Below are positions 1 to 8,452 of a stretch of 64,000 nucleotides of DNA, one piece after another (the first letter of the stretch is position 1; each line of letters starts with the position of its first letter). Made by a program: the position numbers and the translations under genes. The DNA lies in contig NZ_JAATEJ010000014.1 of NCBI RefSeq assembly GCF_012034175.1, forward strand, positions 1-64,000. Reading direction: 5' to 3'. The notes beneath the pieces were generated by a model. That model saw only the letters and a program-made list of their open reading frames with translations. It was not told the DNA's origin and searched no databases. The stretch is from Actinacidiphila epipremni (GTDB lineage: Bacteria; Actinomycetota; Actinomycetes; Streptomycetales; Streptomycetaceae).

Positions 1-132
1 ATCACCGGAATCACCCGCAAACCGGATGATCACACGATCCACGCTCTGGACCTTCTTGGTGGAACCGAACGGCGCGGCGGACGACGGTGTGTCGGCCGAC
101 GGGTGCTGCACCTCTTCGACCTGGCTGGTCAC
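1..132 (-). CDS. korA: 2-oxoacid:ferredoxin oxidoreductase alpha subunit, N-terminal fragment (KorA-like)
   Basis: The first 44 codons of a minus-strand gene that runs off the left edge. The start is GTG at 132, with AGGAGG nine bases upstream. The peptide begins MTSQVEEVQ and ends VDRVIIRFAGDSGD, which is the start of the gamma/alpha fold of 2-oxoacid:acceptor oxidoreductase alpha subunits (family motif AGDSGDGMQLTG). KorA with KorB converts 2-oxoglutarate to succinyl-CoA using ferredoxin and is a core actinomycete enzyme. It lies behind a strong hairpin separating it from the halogenase, so it probably marks the housekeeping side of the cluster border. Only the N-terminus is visible; a pathway-specific paralogue cannot be excluded. 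Confidence 0.75.
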   Translation of the reverse strand, partial: MTSQVEEVQHPSADTPSSAAPFGSTKKVQSVDRVIIRFAGDSGD

Positions 133-161
133 GTTACTGGGCCTCCTGACGGCCGGATCGG

Positions 162-190
162 GACGGGGCGGCCACGCCGGCCGCCCCGTC
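162..190. terminator. Perfect 12-bp hairpin after halogenase 1
   Basis: GACGGGGCGGCC (162-173) pairs perfectly with GGCCGCCCCGTC (179-190) around a 5-base loop. It lies just downstream of the halogenase stop on the minus strand and before the korA start, so it should end the antiporter-LAL-halogenase transcript. It has no U-tract, as is usual in Streptomyces. Confidence 0.75.
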
Positions 191-211
191 GGGTACGTTC
201 AGCGCGGCGCG

Positions 212-1885
212 TCACTCACCGCCCTTGAGGCGCATCCGGACCAGGCCCTTGCTGGCGTTGATCATGCGCGGGCCGATCTCCGGCGGGGCCTCGCGGCGGC
301 ACCAGACGGCGTTGCGGGCCATCTTGCCGGGCGACATGTTGAAGCAGCGGCTCTCGCGCTCGCCGAGCCGGAAGGAGGGCGCGATGAAGTCGGCGTTCCT
401 GATGTGGTCGAGGATCTTGTGGGCGGCGGCTCGCGCCTCGGTCTTGCCCTCCTCGACGAGCTGGCACTGCTCGCGGGCGATCCGGCCCATGTCGTTGAAG
501 CCGGCGCTGACCGGCAGCGGCGAGCCGGGGTACTTGGACTGCTCCAGCTCCAGGAAGACGTCGTCGCGCCCGCTCTTGATGAAGCGGTAGTAGGCGTCCT
601 CCAGCATGACGTTGCCGAGCATGGTGCCGAGCATCCAGGTGCGGTTGACCGCGTTCCACAGCTCGTAGTCGCGGAAGCCCACGAAGGAGCTGTAGACGAG
701 GTCGTCGTGGAAGTCGAACAGGCCCTGCTGGAGCGCCTCGACGTAGCCGAACCGCTCCATCGACCAGTCGCCGTCGCGGGAGGCGGCGATGAGCCGCCAG
801 CCGAGGGCGTTGACGACCTCCAGGGTGTTGGTCAGGCCGCGCGAGTACAGCGCGTCGATGAAGCCGGCGGCGTGCGAGGTCAGGCAGAAGCGCTCGCCGA
901 CGACCTGGTGCGCGGAGTACTGGAGCCGCCCGGTGGACACCCACGGGCGGACCGCCTTGGCGCCCTCGAACTGCCAGGCGATCTCCGGGAAGCGCTGCAG
1001 GAACGCGTTGAACTCCTGCTCGGCGCTCAGGTCGCCCTTGGGGAACTTGCGCGGGTCGTAGGTGAGCCCGACGCTGCACAGCGGGTTGGTGGAGCCCTCG
1101 GCGTTGTCGAAGGGGATGACCCACAGCCAGCCGCCGTCGAAGACGTGGTGCAGGGTGCCGTTGTGCCACGGGTTGGGCTTGTCGTGCGCCTGGGCGGTGG
1201 GCGAGTCGTCGAACCGCTTGACGCCTATCATGTGGGTGAACATGCAGCGCGTGTGGGTCTTGGCGCGGGTCGGGGTCTCGCGCAGGCCGAAGCGCTCGGC
1301 CAGCGGCGAGCGGAAGCCGCTGCCGTCCACGACGTACTTGGCGCGGAACTCCTCGCCGCTGTCGGCGCGCAGCACCGCCCCGGTGGCCGGGTCGATGTCG
1401 ATGTCGGAGATACGGGTGCCCAGGCGCGGCGTGGCGCCGTACTTGACGGCGACGTTGAACAGGTACGCGTCGATGTCCTGGCGGAACAGATGGGTCTCGG
1501 TGCGGATCGCCGAGGGCACGACCAGCTGGTTGATCTCCTGGGGGTTCTGCTTCTCGCCCTCGCGGTGGTAGACGAAGCCGAAGTTCTGCTTCTGGCCGCA
1601 CGAGCGGGTGACGTGCTTCTGGATGCCCTTGAAGCTCGACAGCGGCATGAGCTCGGGCACCTGGTAGCGGTCGGCGAGCAGCCGGGTCATGCCGGAGGTG
1701 TACGGGATGGTCGACTCGCCCACGGCGAACCGGGGGTGGGTGCCCGCGTCGAGCAGGAGCACGCGGACGCCGTTGCGGGCGAGCACCGAGCCGAGCAGAC
1801 CGCCGGCCATGCCGCTGCCGAGTATGGCCACGTCGTATTCGTTGCTGCGCGCGTGGGCGGATGTGGACTGCTGCACGTCCCTCAC
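212..1885 (-). CDS. Flavin-dependent halogenase 1
   Basis: 557 aa. The N-terminal FAD site is GSGMAG (residues 23-28), followed by the acidic strand end VLLLDAG. Near residue 250 it has WLWVIP, which fits WxWxIP, the signature separating flavin halogenases from ordinary flavin monooxygenases. Such enzymes use FADH2, O2 and halide to chlorinate or brominate electron-rich rings, often on carrier-bound substrates. The GTG start at 1885 is preceded by GGAAGG; an internal GTG at 1876 is possible but worse placed. It is the last gene of an antiporter-LAL-halogenase operon, 13 bases after LAL. The flavin reductase at 12.6 kb is the likely FADH2 source. The substrate cannot be read from sequence. The roughly 100-residue C-terminal extension is typical of the family. 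Confidence 0.85.
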   Translation of the reverse strand: MRDVQQSTSAHARSNEYDVAILGSGMAGGLLGSVLARNGVRVLLLDAGTHPRFAVGESTIPYTSGMTRLLADRYQVPELMPLSSFKGIQKHVTRSCGQKQNFGFVYHREGEKQNPQEINQLVVPSAIRTETHLFRQDIDAYLFNVAVKYGATPRLGTRISDIDIDPATGAVLRADSGEEFRAKYVVDGSGFRSPLAERFGLRETPTRAKTHTRCMFTHMIGVKRFDDSPTAQAHDKPNPWHNGTLHHVFDGGWLWVIPFDNAEGSTNPLCSVGLTYDPRKFPKGDLSAEQEFNAFLQRFPEIAWQFEGAKAVRPWVSTGRLQYSAHQVVGERFCLTSHAAGFIDALYSRGLTNTLEVVNALGWRLIAASRDGDWSMERFGYVEALQQGLFDFHDDLVYSSFVGFRDYELWNAVNRTWMLGTMLGNVMLEDAYYRFIKSGRDDVFLELEQSKYPGSPLPVSAGFNDMGRIAREQCQLVEEGKTEARAAAHKILDHIRNADFIAPSFRLGERESRCFNMSPGKMARNAVWCRREAPPEIGPRMINASKGLVRMRLKGGE

Positions 1886-1898
1886 CTAGCCTTCCTTG

Positions 1899-4736
1899 TC
1901 AACACGTCTGCCGGTCGGGAACTGCCGCCAGCGTGCTCTCGGCCGGCAGTTGGGTTCTGGTGGTCACGCCGAGCTTGCGGAAGATCCGGGTGAGGTGCTG
2001 TTCCACCGTGCTGACGGTGATGACCAGCTTCTGCGAGATCTCCTTGTTGGTGTGGCCCCGGGCGGCCAGCACGGCGACCCGGCGTTCGGCGCCGCTGAGC
2101 TGGGCGATGCCGGCGAGCCGGGGGTCGCGCTCGCCGGCCGGGGAGTCGCTGCCGGCGAGTTCGGCCAGCAGTTCGCGCTCCAGGGTCGCCGCGCCCGCCT
2201 CGCGGGCCAGCCGCAGGGCGGACTCGCGGGGGCCGCGGGCCCGGCCGGGGCGGCCGGACTCGGTGTGGGCGCGGCCGAGGTCGGCGAGGGCGCCGGCGAG
2301 CTGCAGCCGGTCGCCGCAGACGTTCAGCACCTCCACGGCCTCGCTGAGCAGCGGCACGCGCGCGGCCGGCGGGCCGGCCGCGGCGAGCACCCGCAGCGAC
2401 ATGCCGCGGGCCCGGGTGGGGCGCAGGTCGACCATGTCCATCTGCTCGCGGGCCAGGGCGTGGGCGCGCCCCTGGTCGCCGAGCATGACGTGGGCGCGGG
2501 CGGCCTCGCTGCGCCAGGGCACCAGCGTGGGCTGGTCAAAGCCCCAGCGGGTCATCAGGTCACCGCACGCCATGAAGTCGTCGAGGGCGGCGTAGGGGCG
2601 GCCGGTGGCCAGGTGGTAGGAGCCGCGGGCCTGCAGGAAGTACAGGCCGAAGCGGCTGGAGAACATCCCCTCGGGGAAGGAGAACTGCAGGTACGCGGCG
2701 GCGGCCTCGACGTCGCCGGTGTCGGTGGCGGCCTGCACCAGGTTGGCCAGCGGCCCGCCGATGCACACCCCCCAGCTGTCGGCCGGCACCTGGGCGAGCG
2801 CGGCCTCGGCGAGCAGCCGGGCGCGTACCGGGCGGCCCTCGCGCAGCGCGATGCCGGCCCGCAGCGAGGAGAACTCGGCGACCCACAGCGGTACGTGCCG
2901 GGCCCGGGACTCCTCCAGCCAGTGGTCGCACCAGCTGCCGGCGGCCTCCAGCTTGTCGGAGAACTCCAGGGCGGCGACGGCGCACATGAGCCATTCCTGG
3001 GTGTTCTTGCCCAGCCGCATGGCCCGCATGGCCTCCTCGGCGACCGCGGCGACCGCGTCGTCGGGGCCGTGCGCGAGGACGTACGACAGGGCGGCGGCGC
3101 CGCGCACCCGCGGGTCCTCGTCGGAGCGGTTGCGGTGGCCGACGCTGGGGGCGGGGCGCCGGCCGCGGGCCTCCCGGCCGACCAGCACGGGGTAGGAGGC
3201 GGACAGCAGCTCGCGGGTGGCGCGGACCTCGACGGCCCAGCCGGGGTCGGCGTGCTCCTCGCGCTCCACCATGCGCTGCACGGCGTCCACGGCCTCGTCG
3301 AACCTGCCGTGCCACAGCAGGTACTTGGCGAGCATCAGGGCGTGCCGGTCGGGCAGCCGGCCGTCGCGCAGCGCGACCGCGAGCTCGCCGAGGTGCGGGG
3401 CGCTGATCGAGGGGTTGAGCGCCCAGGCGGTGGAGGCCAGCAGCGCCTTCAGGCTGACCTGCTCGCTCTCGTCCGCGCAGATGCGCAGGGCCGCGTCCAG
3501 GCACGCGTGCGCCTCGGCGGGGCGGTTGCCGGCCAGGTGGCGTTCGGCGGCCTCGCGCAGCACGGTGCCGGCCCAGGGCTGGCCGGCTTCGTCGCAGGCC
3601 AGCAGGTGGGCGGCGACCCGGGTGACGGAGGCGCCCTCGCGGTAGAGCAGCTGGGCGGCGCGCTGGTGGAGGTCGCCGCGCTCGGCGGCGCTGAGGCTGT
3701 CCAGGACGGCCTGCCGGGCGGCGGGGCCGCGCAGCCTGCGGCCGTTGAGCAGCCCGGCGGCCTCCAGTGCCTGCTCGGCGCGGGCGACCTCGGCGGGTTC
3801 GGCGTCCAGCAGCGCGCCGGGCGGCACCAGGGCGTCGCCGAGGTCGCCGTCGAGGACGCCGAGGACCTGGGCCAGGCGCAGCAGCGGGCCGCGACCGCGG
3901 TGCAGCAGGCTGAGGAACATGTCGCGGTAGGCCTCGCCGTAGACGAGCCGGACGTCGGAGTGGTGGCGGTGGCCGGGGGCGGCGCCGAGGTTGTCCTCGG
4001 CCAGCGCCCGTACCAGCAGCGGGTTGCCGCCGGTGGCGGCGTGGCATTCGGCGGCCAGTTCGTGGGCGGCGAGCCGGCCGAGGTGGTCGGCGGTCAGCGC
4101 GGTGACGCCGGCGGGGGTGAGCGGGCCCAGCGTGATGCGCCGGTAGTGGGGCTGCCGCATCAGCTCGGCGCGCAGCCGCGGGTAGACGGGGCGGGACAGC
4201 GGGCACTCGGTGAGGGCCAGCGCGATCCGGGCGGAGCGCAGTTGGCGTACCAGTTGCAGCAGCCAGTACAGCGAGATGTCGTCGGCGAGCTGGATGTCGT
4301 CGACGCACACCAGGACGGGGGTGTGCTCGGCGGTGCCGAGGACCCAGCGCACCAGGCGGCGCAGCGCCTCGGTGACGGCGGGGTGCAACGACGCCTCGTC
4401 GCTGAGCGTCTCCTGGTCGGCGCCGGGCGGGAACGCGCCGACCTGCTCCAGCAGCGGGGAGACGCCGGCGGTGTCGCCGGTGCCGGTGAGCGGCGCGGTG
4501 CAGCGCAGCAGCTGGTTGAGCACCCCGCCGGGTGAGCGCTGCTCGGCGGCGGAGCAGACGGCGTCCAGGACGACATAGCCCTCTTCCGAGGCGCGCTTGA
4601 CCAGCGCGGTCAGCAGTTCGGACTTGCCGCATCCCATGGCGCCGCTGATCAGCACGGCGCCGCCGGTGCCCGCGGCGGACTGCGCGAGCAGGTCGGCGAG
4701 CTCGGCCAGTTCGCCGTCGCGTTCGATGAGCCGCAT
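1899..4736 (-). CDS. LAL-family LuxR transcriptional regulator
   Basis: 945 aa large ATP-binding LuxR regulator. The Walker A motif is GAMGCGKSE (about residues 32-40) and the Walker B-like strand is VLVCVDDIQLAD (about 140). A long tetratricopeptide-like helical middle follows, and the C-terminus is a GerE/LuxR helix-turn-helix with GHTNKEISQKL and VSTVEQHLTRIFRKLGV. LALs of this size are usually cluster-situated activators of macrolide, polyene and hybrid pathways. The ATG start has GGGGAGGAG six bases upstream. The gene follows the antiporter by 24 bases and precedes halogenase 1 by 13, so the three are cotranscribed. Target promoters are unknown; the PKS operon is a natural candidate. Confidence 0.9.
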   Translation of the reverse strand: MRLIERDGELAELADLLAQSAAGTGGAVLISGAMGCGKSELLTALVKRASEEGYVVLDAVCSAAEQRSPGGVLNQLLRCTAPLTGTGDTAGVSPLLEQVGAFPPGADQETLSDEASLHPAVTEALRRLVRWVLGTAEHTPVLVCVDDIQLADDISLYWLLQLVRQLRSARIALALTECPLSRPVYPRLRAELMRQPHYRRITLGPLTPAGVTALTADHLGRLAAHELAAECHAATGGNPLLVRALAEDNLGAAPGHRHHSDVRLVYGEAYRDMFLSLLHRGRGPLLRLAQVLGVLDGDLGDALVPPGALLDAEPAEVARAEQALEAAGLLNGRRLRGPAARQAVLDSLSAAERGDLHQRAAQLLYREGASVTRVAAHLLACDEAGQPWAGTVLREAAERHLAGNRPAEAHACLDAALRICADESEQVSLKALLASTAWALNPSISAPHLGELAVALRDGRLPDRHALMLAKYLLWHGRFDEAVDAVQRMVEREEHADPGWAVEVRATRELLSASYPVLVGREARGRRPAPSVGHRNRSDEDPRVRGAAALSYVLAHGPDDAVAAVAEEAMRAMRLGKNTQEWLMCAVAALEFSDKLEAAGSWCDHWLEESRARHVPLWVAEFSSLRAGIALREGRPVRARLLAEAALAQVPADSWGVCIGGPLANLVQAATDTGDVEAAAAYLQFSFPEGMFSSRFGLYFLQARGSYHLATGRPYAALDDFMACGDLMTRWGFDQPTLVPWRSEAARAHVMLGDQGRAHALAREQMDMVDLRPTRARGMSLRVLAAAGPPAARVPLLSEAVEVLNVCGDRLQLAGALADLGRAHTESGRPGRARGPRESALRLAREAGAATLERELLAELAGSDSPAGERDPRLAGIAQLSGAERRVAVLAARGHTNKEISQKLVITVSTVEQHLTRIFRKLGVTTRTQLPAESTLAAVPDRQTC

Positions 4737-4760
4737 CGGTGCTCCTCCCCGTGTCGCCGG

Positions 4761-6023
4761 CTACGCCGACGGCACCTTCTCGGCGTCGCGGTAGCGGGCC
4801 CTGGGCGCCGGGTCCGGCACCTCGACCGGGCGGTGGTAGATCCGGGTGAGCAGCGGGCCGGTCATCATGGTGGTGACGACGGCCATCACGACCATCAGCG
4901 AGTACAGCGGGCCGTCCAGCAGCCCGAGTTGCTTTCCGACGCCGAGGATCACCAGTTCGGTCAGGCCGCGGGTGTTCATCAGCGCGGCGAGCGCGGCGGC
5001 CGGGCGGGCGGGCAGTTTCAGCAGCCGGGCGGCGAGGTAGGTGCCGCCGAACTTGCCGACCATCGCGACCAGCAGGATGACGCCGAGCTCGCCGGCCTGG
5101 GTGACGCCGAAGTGCCGCAGGTCCACGCCGAGGCCGGCGACCATGAAGTAGACCGGCAGCAGCAGTCCGGAGATCCGGCCGACGTGGTCGGTGATCTCGC
5201 CGTGGAAGGCGTGCACGGCCGCGCCCTTGGGGGTGACCAGGCCGAAGATGAACGCGCCGAAGATGAAGTGCAGGCCCATCGCCTCGGTGGCCGCGGCCGA
5301 CAGCAGGATGCCGCACATGACGACGACCACGGCGCTGGGGTGCTGCGGGCGCATGGGCGTGCCGTCGCCGACCAGGCGGCGCAGCAGCGGGCGTACCAGC
5401 AGCACGACGGCCAGCCCGTACGGGACCGCGAGGCTCAGCTTCCAGTGGTTGCCGTCGTCGGCGGCGACGGCCTGCACCCCGGCGAGCCCGGTCCAGGCGA
5501 TGACGTCGACGACGGCGGCGCTGGCGAGCGCGATACCGCCGAGCGCGGTACGCGACAGGCCGCGGTCGGTGAGGATGCGCGCGAGGACCGGGAAGGCGGT
5601 CACCGACACCGACAGGCCGACGAAGACGATGAACACCCCGTGCCGGTCGGTGGGGTGCTGGTCCAGCAGGTAGAACGCCAGCGCGATGCCGAGGCCGAAG
5701 GGCACCAGGGTCGACCCCAGGGCGGATCCGGTGGTCAGCCAGCTCCGGCCGCGCAGGTGCCGGCTCTCGATCTCCAGGCCGACGGTGAACATGAACAGCG
5801 CGACACCGACATCGGCCATCCCGGTCAGCAGCGGACGTACTCCCGCGGGGAAGACCGAGTCGACCGCGCCGCCCAGAACCGTAGGACCGAGCAGAATTCC
5901 ACCGAGGATCTCACCGATCACCGCAGGCTGCCCAAAACGGGCGACGACACGGCCGAGCACACGTGCAACGATCACGATTAAGGCGAGGTCAGCGAATAAC
6001 ATCTGCACTTCGTGACTCGACAT
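4761..6023 (-). CDS. Cation:proton antiporter (CPA2 / KefB-like)
   Basis: 420 aa integral membrane protein with about 12 hydrophobic segments, without the C-terminal TrkA-N domain of true Kef channels. Family-typical stretches are GQPAVIGEILGGILLGP, FMFTVGLEI, SVSVTAFPVLARIL and MNTRGLTELVILGVG. It exchanges Na+ or K+ for H+ across the cytoplasmic membrane. I chose ATG at 6023 (MSSHEVQML) because GAGAGG lies 8 bases upstream; the frame extends 21 codons further without a ribosome site. Codons 9 and 15 are both TTA, so translation should depend on the bldA tRNA. Antiporters of this type recur in polyketide clusters, where ion homeostasis or self-protection has been proposed; that role is inference here. 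Confidence 0.85.
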   Translation of the reverse strand: MSSHEVQMLFADLALIVIVARVLGRVVARFGQPAVIGEILGGILLGPTVLGGAVDSVFPAGVRPLLTGMADVGVALFMFTVGLEIESRHLRGRSWLTTGSALGSTLVPFGLGIALAFYLLDQHPTDRHGVFIVFVGLSVSVTAFPVLARILTDRGLSRTALGGIALASAAVVDVIAWTGLAGVQAVAADDGNHWKLSLAVPYGLAVVLLVRPLLRRLVGDGTPMRPQHPSAVVVVMCGILLSAAATEAMGLHFIFGAFIFGLVTPKGAAVHAFHGEITDHVGRISGLLLPVYFMVAGLGVDLRHFGVTQAGELGVILLVAMVGKFGGTYLAARLLKLPARPAAALAALMNTRGLTELVILGVGKQLGLLDGPLYSLMVVMAVVTTMMTGPLLTRIYHRPVEVPDPAPRARYRDAEKVPSA

Positions 6024-6460
6024 GAGTGGGCCTCTCGGTTGCCGCGAGCGTCCGTCGTCACTGCGCGCCGCCGGGTGGCGGTACAACCTTGCTCTACGAT
6101 TCCACGTGGCGTCTGTCGATTCTGCGGGCCGCCCCTAAAGAGCGTCTATATGCCCACTGGAACGCCCTGACCTGCGAATATCGGCTCCGGCCAGCCGATT
6201 CGCAAGGATGAAGAAGACACCGGGGCGGCTCAGATGCAAGGATCAACTCACGCCACACCGGTACAGTACCGCCTCTAAAGCACAGAGCGTGACGGGAACT
6301 CACGGGGGACTCTGGGATGAAACGTGCTATTTGCGCGCCGATAACAGGCGCGAAATAAGTGATTAACCCGAGTACTTCCTTATGCGGTCGTGCGCCACTC
6401 TGGCTGCCCCGTCGGTTTGTGAGTATTTCGAATGAACCCTCACGACCTGGGAGTTGTTTC
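6024..6460. promoter_or_regulatory. Divergent promoter region, antiporter operon / AraC-type regulator 1
   Basis: 437 bases with no supported gene, clearly richer in A+T than the surroundings. It must hold the promoters of the leftward antiporter-LAL-halogenase operon and the rightward regulator. The only clear structure is a perfect 6-bp inverted repeat CGCGCC-GATAACA-GGCGCG at 6334-6352, a plausible regulator site about 110 bases before the AraC start. I could not place -10 and -35 boxes with confidence. Confidence 0.5.
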
Positions 6461-7258
6461 ATGGAGTACATAGTTCAGCGCGCAGTGGCGGTCATCCGGG
6501 ACAAGTACGGAGAGCCGCTCACCCTCGACGAACTGGCGCGAATGGTGCTGGTCAGCAAGTTCCACTTCCTGCGCTCCTTCCGGCGGACGACGGGTGTCAC
6601 CCCGGGGCGCTTCCTGAGCGCCGTGCGGCTGGCCGAGGCCAAGCGGCTGCTGCTGGACACGTCACTGAAGGTGTCCGACATCTCGGCGCAGGTCGGCTAC
6701 AGCAGCATCGGCAGCTTCACCCGGCGCTTCACCGAGTCGGTGGGCCTGCCGCCCACGCAGTACCGCCAGGCGGCCACCGACGTCCCGCTGCCGCTCGTGC
6801 AGCCGGCGGCCGGCACCGGCCGGGGCACCGTCTCCGGCTATGTCAGGCCCTGGCGCACCGGCCGGGCCGAGGTCTTCGTCGGGCTGTTCGACAGCCCCAT
6901 CCTGCAGGGCCAACCGGTGGTGAGCACGGCGCTGGAGGCGCCGGGCCCTTTCCGGCTCGCCGAGGTGCCGGCCGGCACCTGGTACCTGCACGCGGCCTCG
7001 CTGCCCGAGGCGGGCTCCGCCGGCTGCCGCAGCAGACAGTGGCGGCAACCGGTGCAGCTGGTGGACTGTACCGGGCCGCTCGTGATCCGGGAGCAGGACG
7101 GGGCACACGGCGAGCGGCACGACCGGACCATCCTCACCCCGCGGCCCGCCGAGTGGTTCCGCCCGCCGGTGCTGCTCGCCCTGCCGCACCAGATCCCGTT
7201 CACGGTCCACCAGCAGCTCCGCCAGGACTACCGCGAGCCCTCCGCCACCGCGGTGTAG
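6461..7258 (+). CDS. AraC-type regulator 1 with N-terminal HTH and beta-rich C-terminal domain
   Basis: 265 aa. Residues 1-105 are an AraC/XylS double helix-turn-helix (LTLDELARMVLVSKFHFLRSF; VSDISAQVGYSSIGSFTRRF). The DNA-binding half is N-terminal, the reverse of classical AraC. The remainder begins GTVSGYVRPW and continues with EVFVGLFDSPI, GPFRLAEVP and GTWYLHAAS, a strand-rich pattern resembling a transthyretin/carboxypeptidase-regulatory fold. ATG at 6461 is chosen because GGGAG lies 8-10 bases upstream and the HTH starts at once. Its last 31 bases overlap the 3' end of the convergent SARP gene. Its closest match in architecture is the regulator at 8453. The ligand is unknown. Confidence 0.85.
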   Translation: MEYIVQRAVAVIRDKYGEPLTLDELARMVLVSKFHFLRSFRRTTGVTPGRFLSAVRLAEAKRLLLDTSLKVSDISAQVGYSSIGSFTRRFTESVGLPPTQYRQAATDVPLPLVQPAAGTGRGTVSGYVRPWRTGRAEVFVGLFDSPILQGQPVVSTALEAPGPFRLAEVPAGTWYLHAASLPEAGSAGCRSRQWRQPVQLVDCTGPLVIREQDGAHGERHDRTILTPRPAEWFRPPVLLALPHQIPFTVHQQLRQDYREPSATAV

Positions 7259-8256
7259 CCGGCCGGCCGCCGGGCGTACGGGACCCTGCGGGCGGTCGCC
7301 CCGGCCGCAGGGGCCGGTGCGATCCTGGCCGGCGGCTGGGGCTGCGGCTGCAACTGGGGCTGCGGCTGGGGCTGGAGCTGCTGCGGCTGCAGTTGGGGCC
7401 GCGGGCGCGGCTCGGCCGCGGACCAGCCGTCGGCACCGCCGGCCGGCGCCGCCGTCATCGACCGCAGCAGCTGGACGCTGCCGGGGACCGTACGGGGCAT
7501 CAGGGCCGGGTGCCCGTTGAGTATCTGCTCGTGCAGCGCCGTCAGCTCCGGGCCCGGCTCCACTCCCAGCTCGCTCATCAGCAGCTCCCGGGTCTCCCGG
7601 TAGACCCCCAGCGCGTGCGCCCGGCGCCCGCAGCGGTAGAGCGCCAGCATCAGCAGCGACCGCAGCCGCTCGCGCAGCGGCTCCCGCCCGACATGCCCGA
7701 CCAGCGCCGGGATCACCTGGTTGTGCCAGCCGGCGGTCAGCAGCAGATCGGCCCACTCCTCCACCGCCACCAGCCGTGCCTCGGTCAGCCGCACCCGCTC
7801 GATCTCGGCGAAGGGGCCCGGCACGCTGGCGTACGCGTCCCCGTGCCACAGGCCCAGCGCCCGCTCCAACTGGCCGATGGCCGCTTCCGTCTGGCCGTTC
7901 GCCAGCAGGTTGCGGGCGGCGGCGTGGTGACGGGTGAACAGCTGAGCGTCGACCGCCTCGGCGGGCAGCCGCAGGCAGTAGCCGCCGCTGCCGGAGACCA
8001 GCACGCCGCCCGAGGCCCGCCGGCCGCGGGCCGGGTCGAGCACCCGGCGCAGGCCCGCCACGTAGGTGTGCACCCCGCTGGCGGCGGACTGCGGGACGTC
8101 GCGGCCCCACACCCCGTCGACGATCTGCTCGACGCTGACGACCTCGCCGAGCCGGCCGGCCAGCAGGCCGAGCACCGCGCGCTGCTTGGGAGGGCCGAGT
8201 GACACCTCCTCACCGTGTCGCCAGAAGCGAATGGGGCCTAACAATTCCAGCTGCAT
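7228..8256 (-). CDS. SARP-family transcriptional activator
   Basis: 342 aa. The N-terminal winged-helix OmpR-like DNA-binding domain (MQLELLGPIRFWRHG; PPKQRAVLGLLAGR; VHTYVAGLRRVLDP) is followed by a bacterial transcriptional activation domain (about residues 95-245; DAQLFTRHHAAARN, YRETRELLMSELGVEPGPEL). This is the AfsR/DnrI/RedD architecture of pathway-specific activators binding heptameric direct repeats. After about residue 260 comes a low-complexity Gln/Pro tail. Codon 6 is TTA (8239-8241), which points to bldA-dependent translation. The 3' end overlaps the convergent AraC gene by 31 bases, so the two transcripts are partly antisense. It is divergent from the AraC-type gene at 8453. Confidence 0.9.
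   Translation of the reverse strand: MQLELLGPIRFWRHGEEVSLGPPKQRAVLGLLAGRLGEVVSVEQIVDGVWGRDVPQSAASGVHTYVAGLRRVLDPARGRRASGGVLVSGSGGYCLRLPAEAVDAQLFTRHHAAARNLLANGQTEAAIGQLERALGLWHGDAYASVPGPFAEIERVRLTEARLVAVEEWADLLLTAGWHNQVIPALVGHVGREPLRERLRSLLMLALYRCGRRAHALGVYRETRELLMSELGVEPGPELTALHEQILNGHPALMPRTVPGSVQLLRSMTAAPAGGADGWSAAEPRPRPQLQPQQLQPQPQPQLQPQPQPPARIAPAPAAGATARRVPYARRPAGYTAVAEGSR
7332..7398. repeat. GGCTGGGGCTGC-type tandem repeat coding a Gln/Pro tail
   Basis: Degenerate hexamer repeats of GGCTGC and GGCTGG encode the QPQPQLQPQPQP-like stretch at about residues 286-308 of the SARP. Such repeats can slip, so the tail length may vary between strains. Confidence 0.7.
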
Positions 8257-8452
8257 GATCCCCCGTCCAGACCTCGTTGCTCATTCGAGTAGACACCACC
8301 AGCGTGCGTGCCAGGTAGCGGTGTACGCATCGCCCGGATTGCTCAGTTCCGTTCGACAACCGTGCGCCTGGCATGCCTTGACCTCGAACATCGCGGGTGG
8401 TTATCGTGACCGAGTTGTCACGTGCGGCCCAATACGGGGAGGCTGAGCACGG

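Noticed and set aside
26..1993. Plus-strand frame opposite halogenase 1
   Set aside because: Antisense shadow; the minus strand has FAD and WxWxIP motifs and a proper ribosome site.
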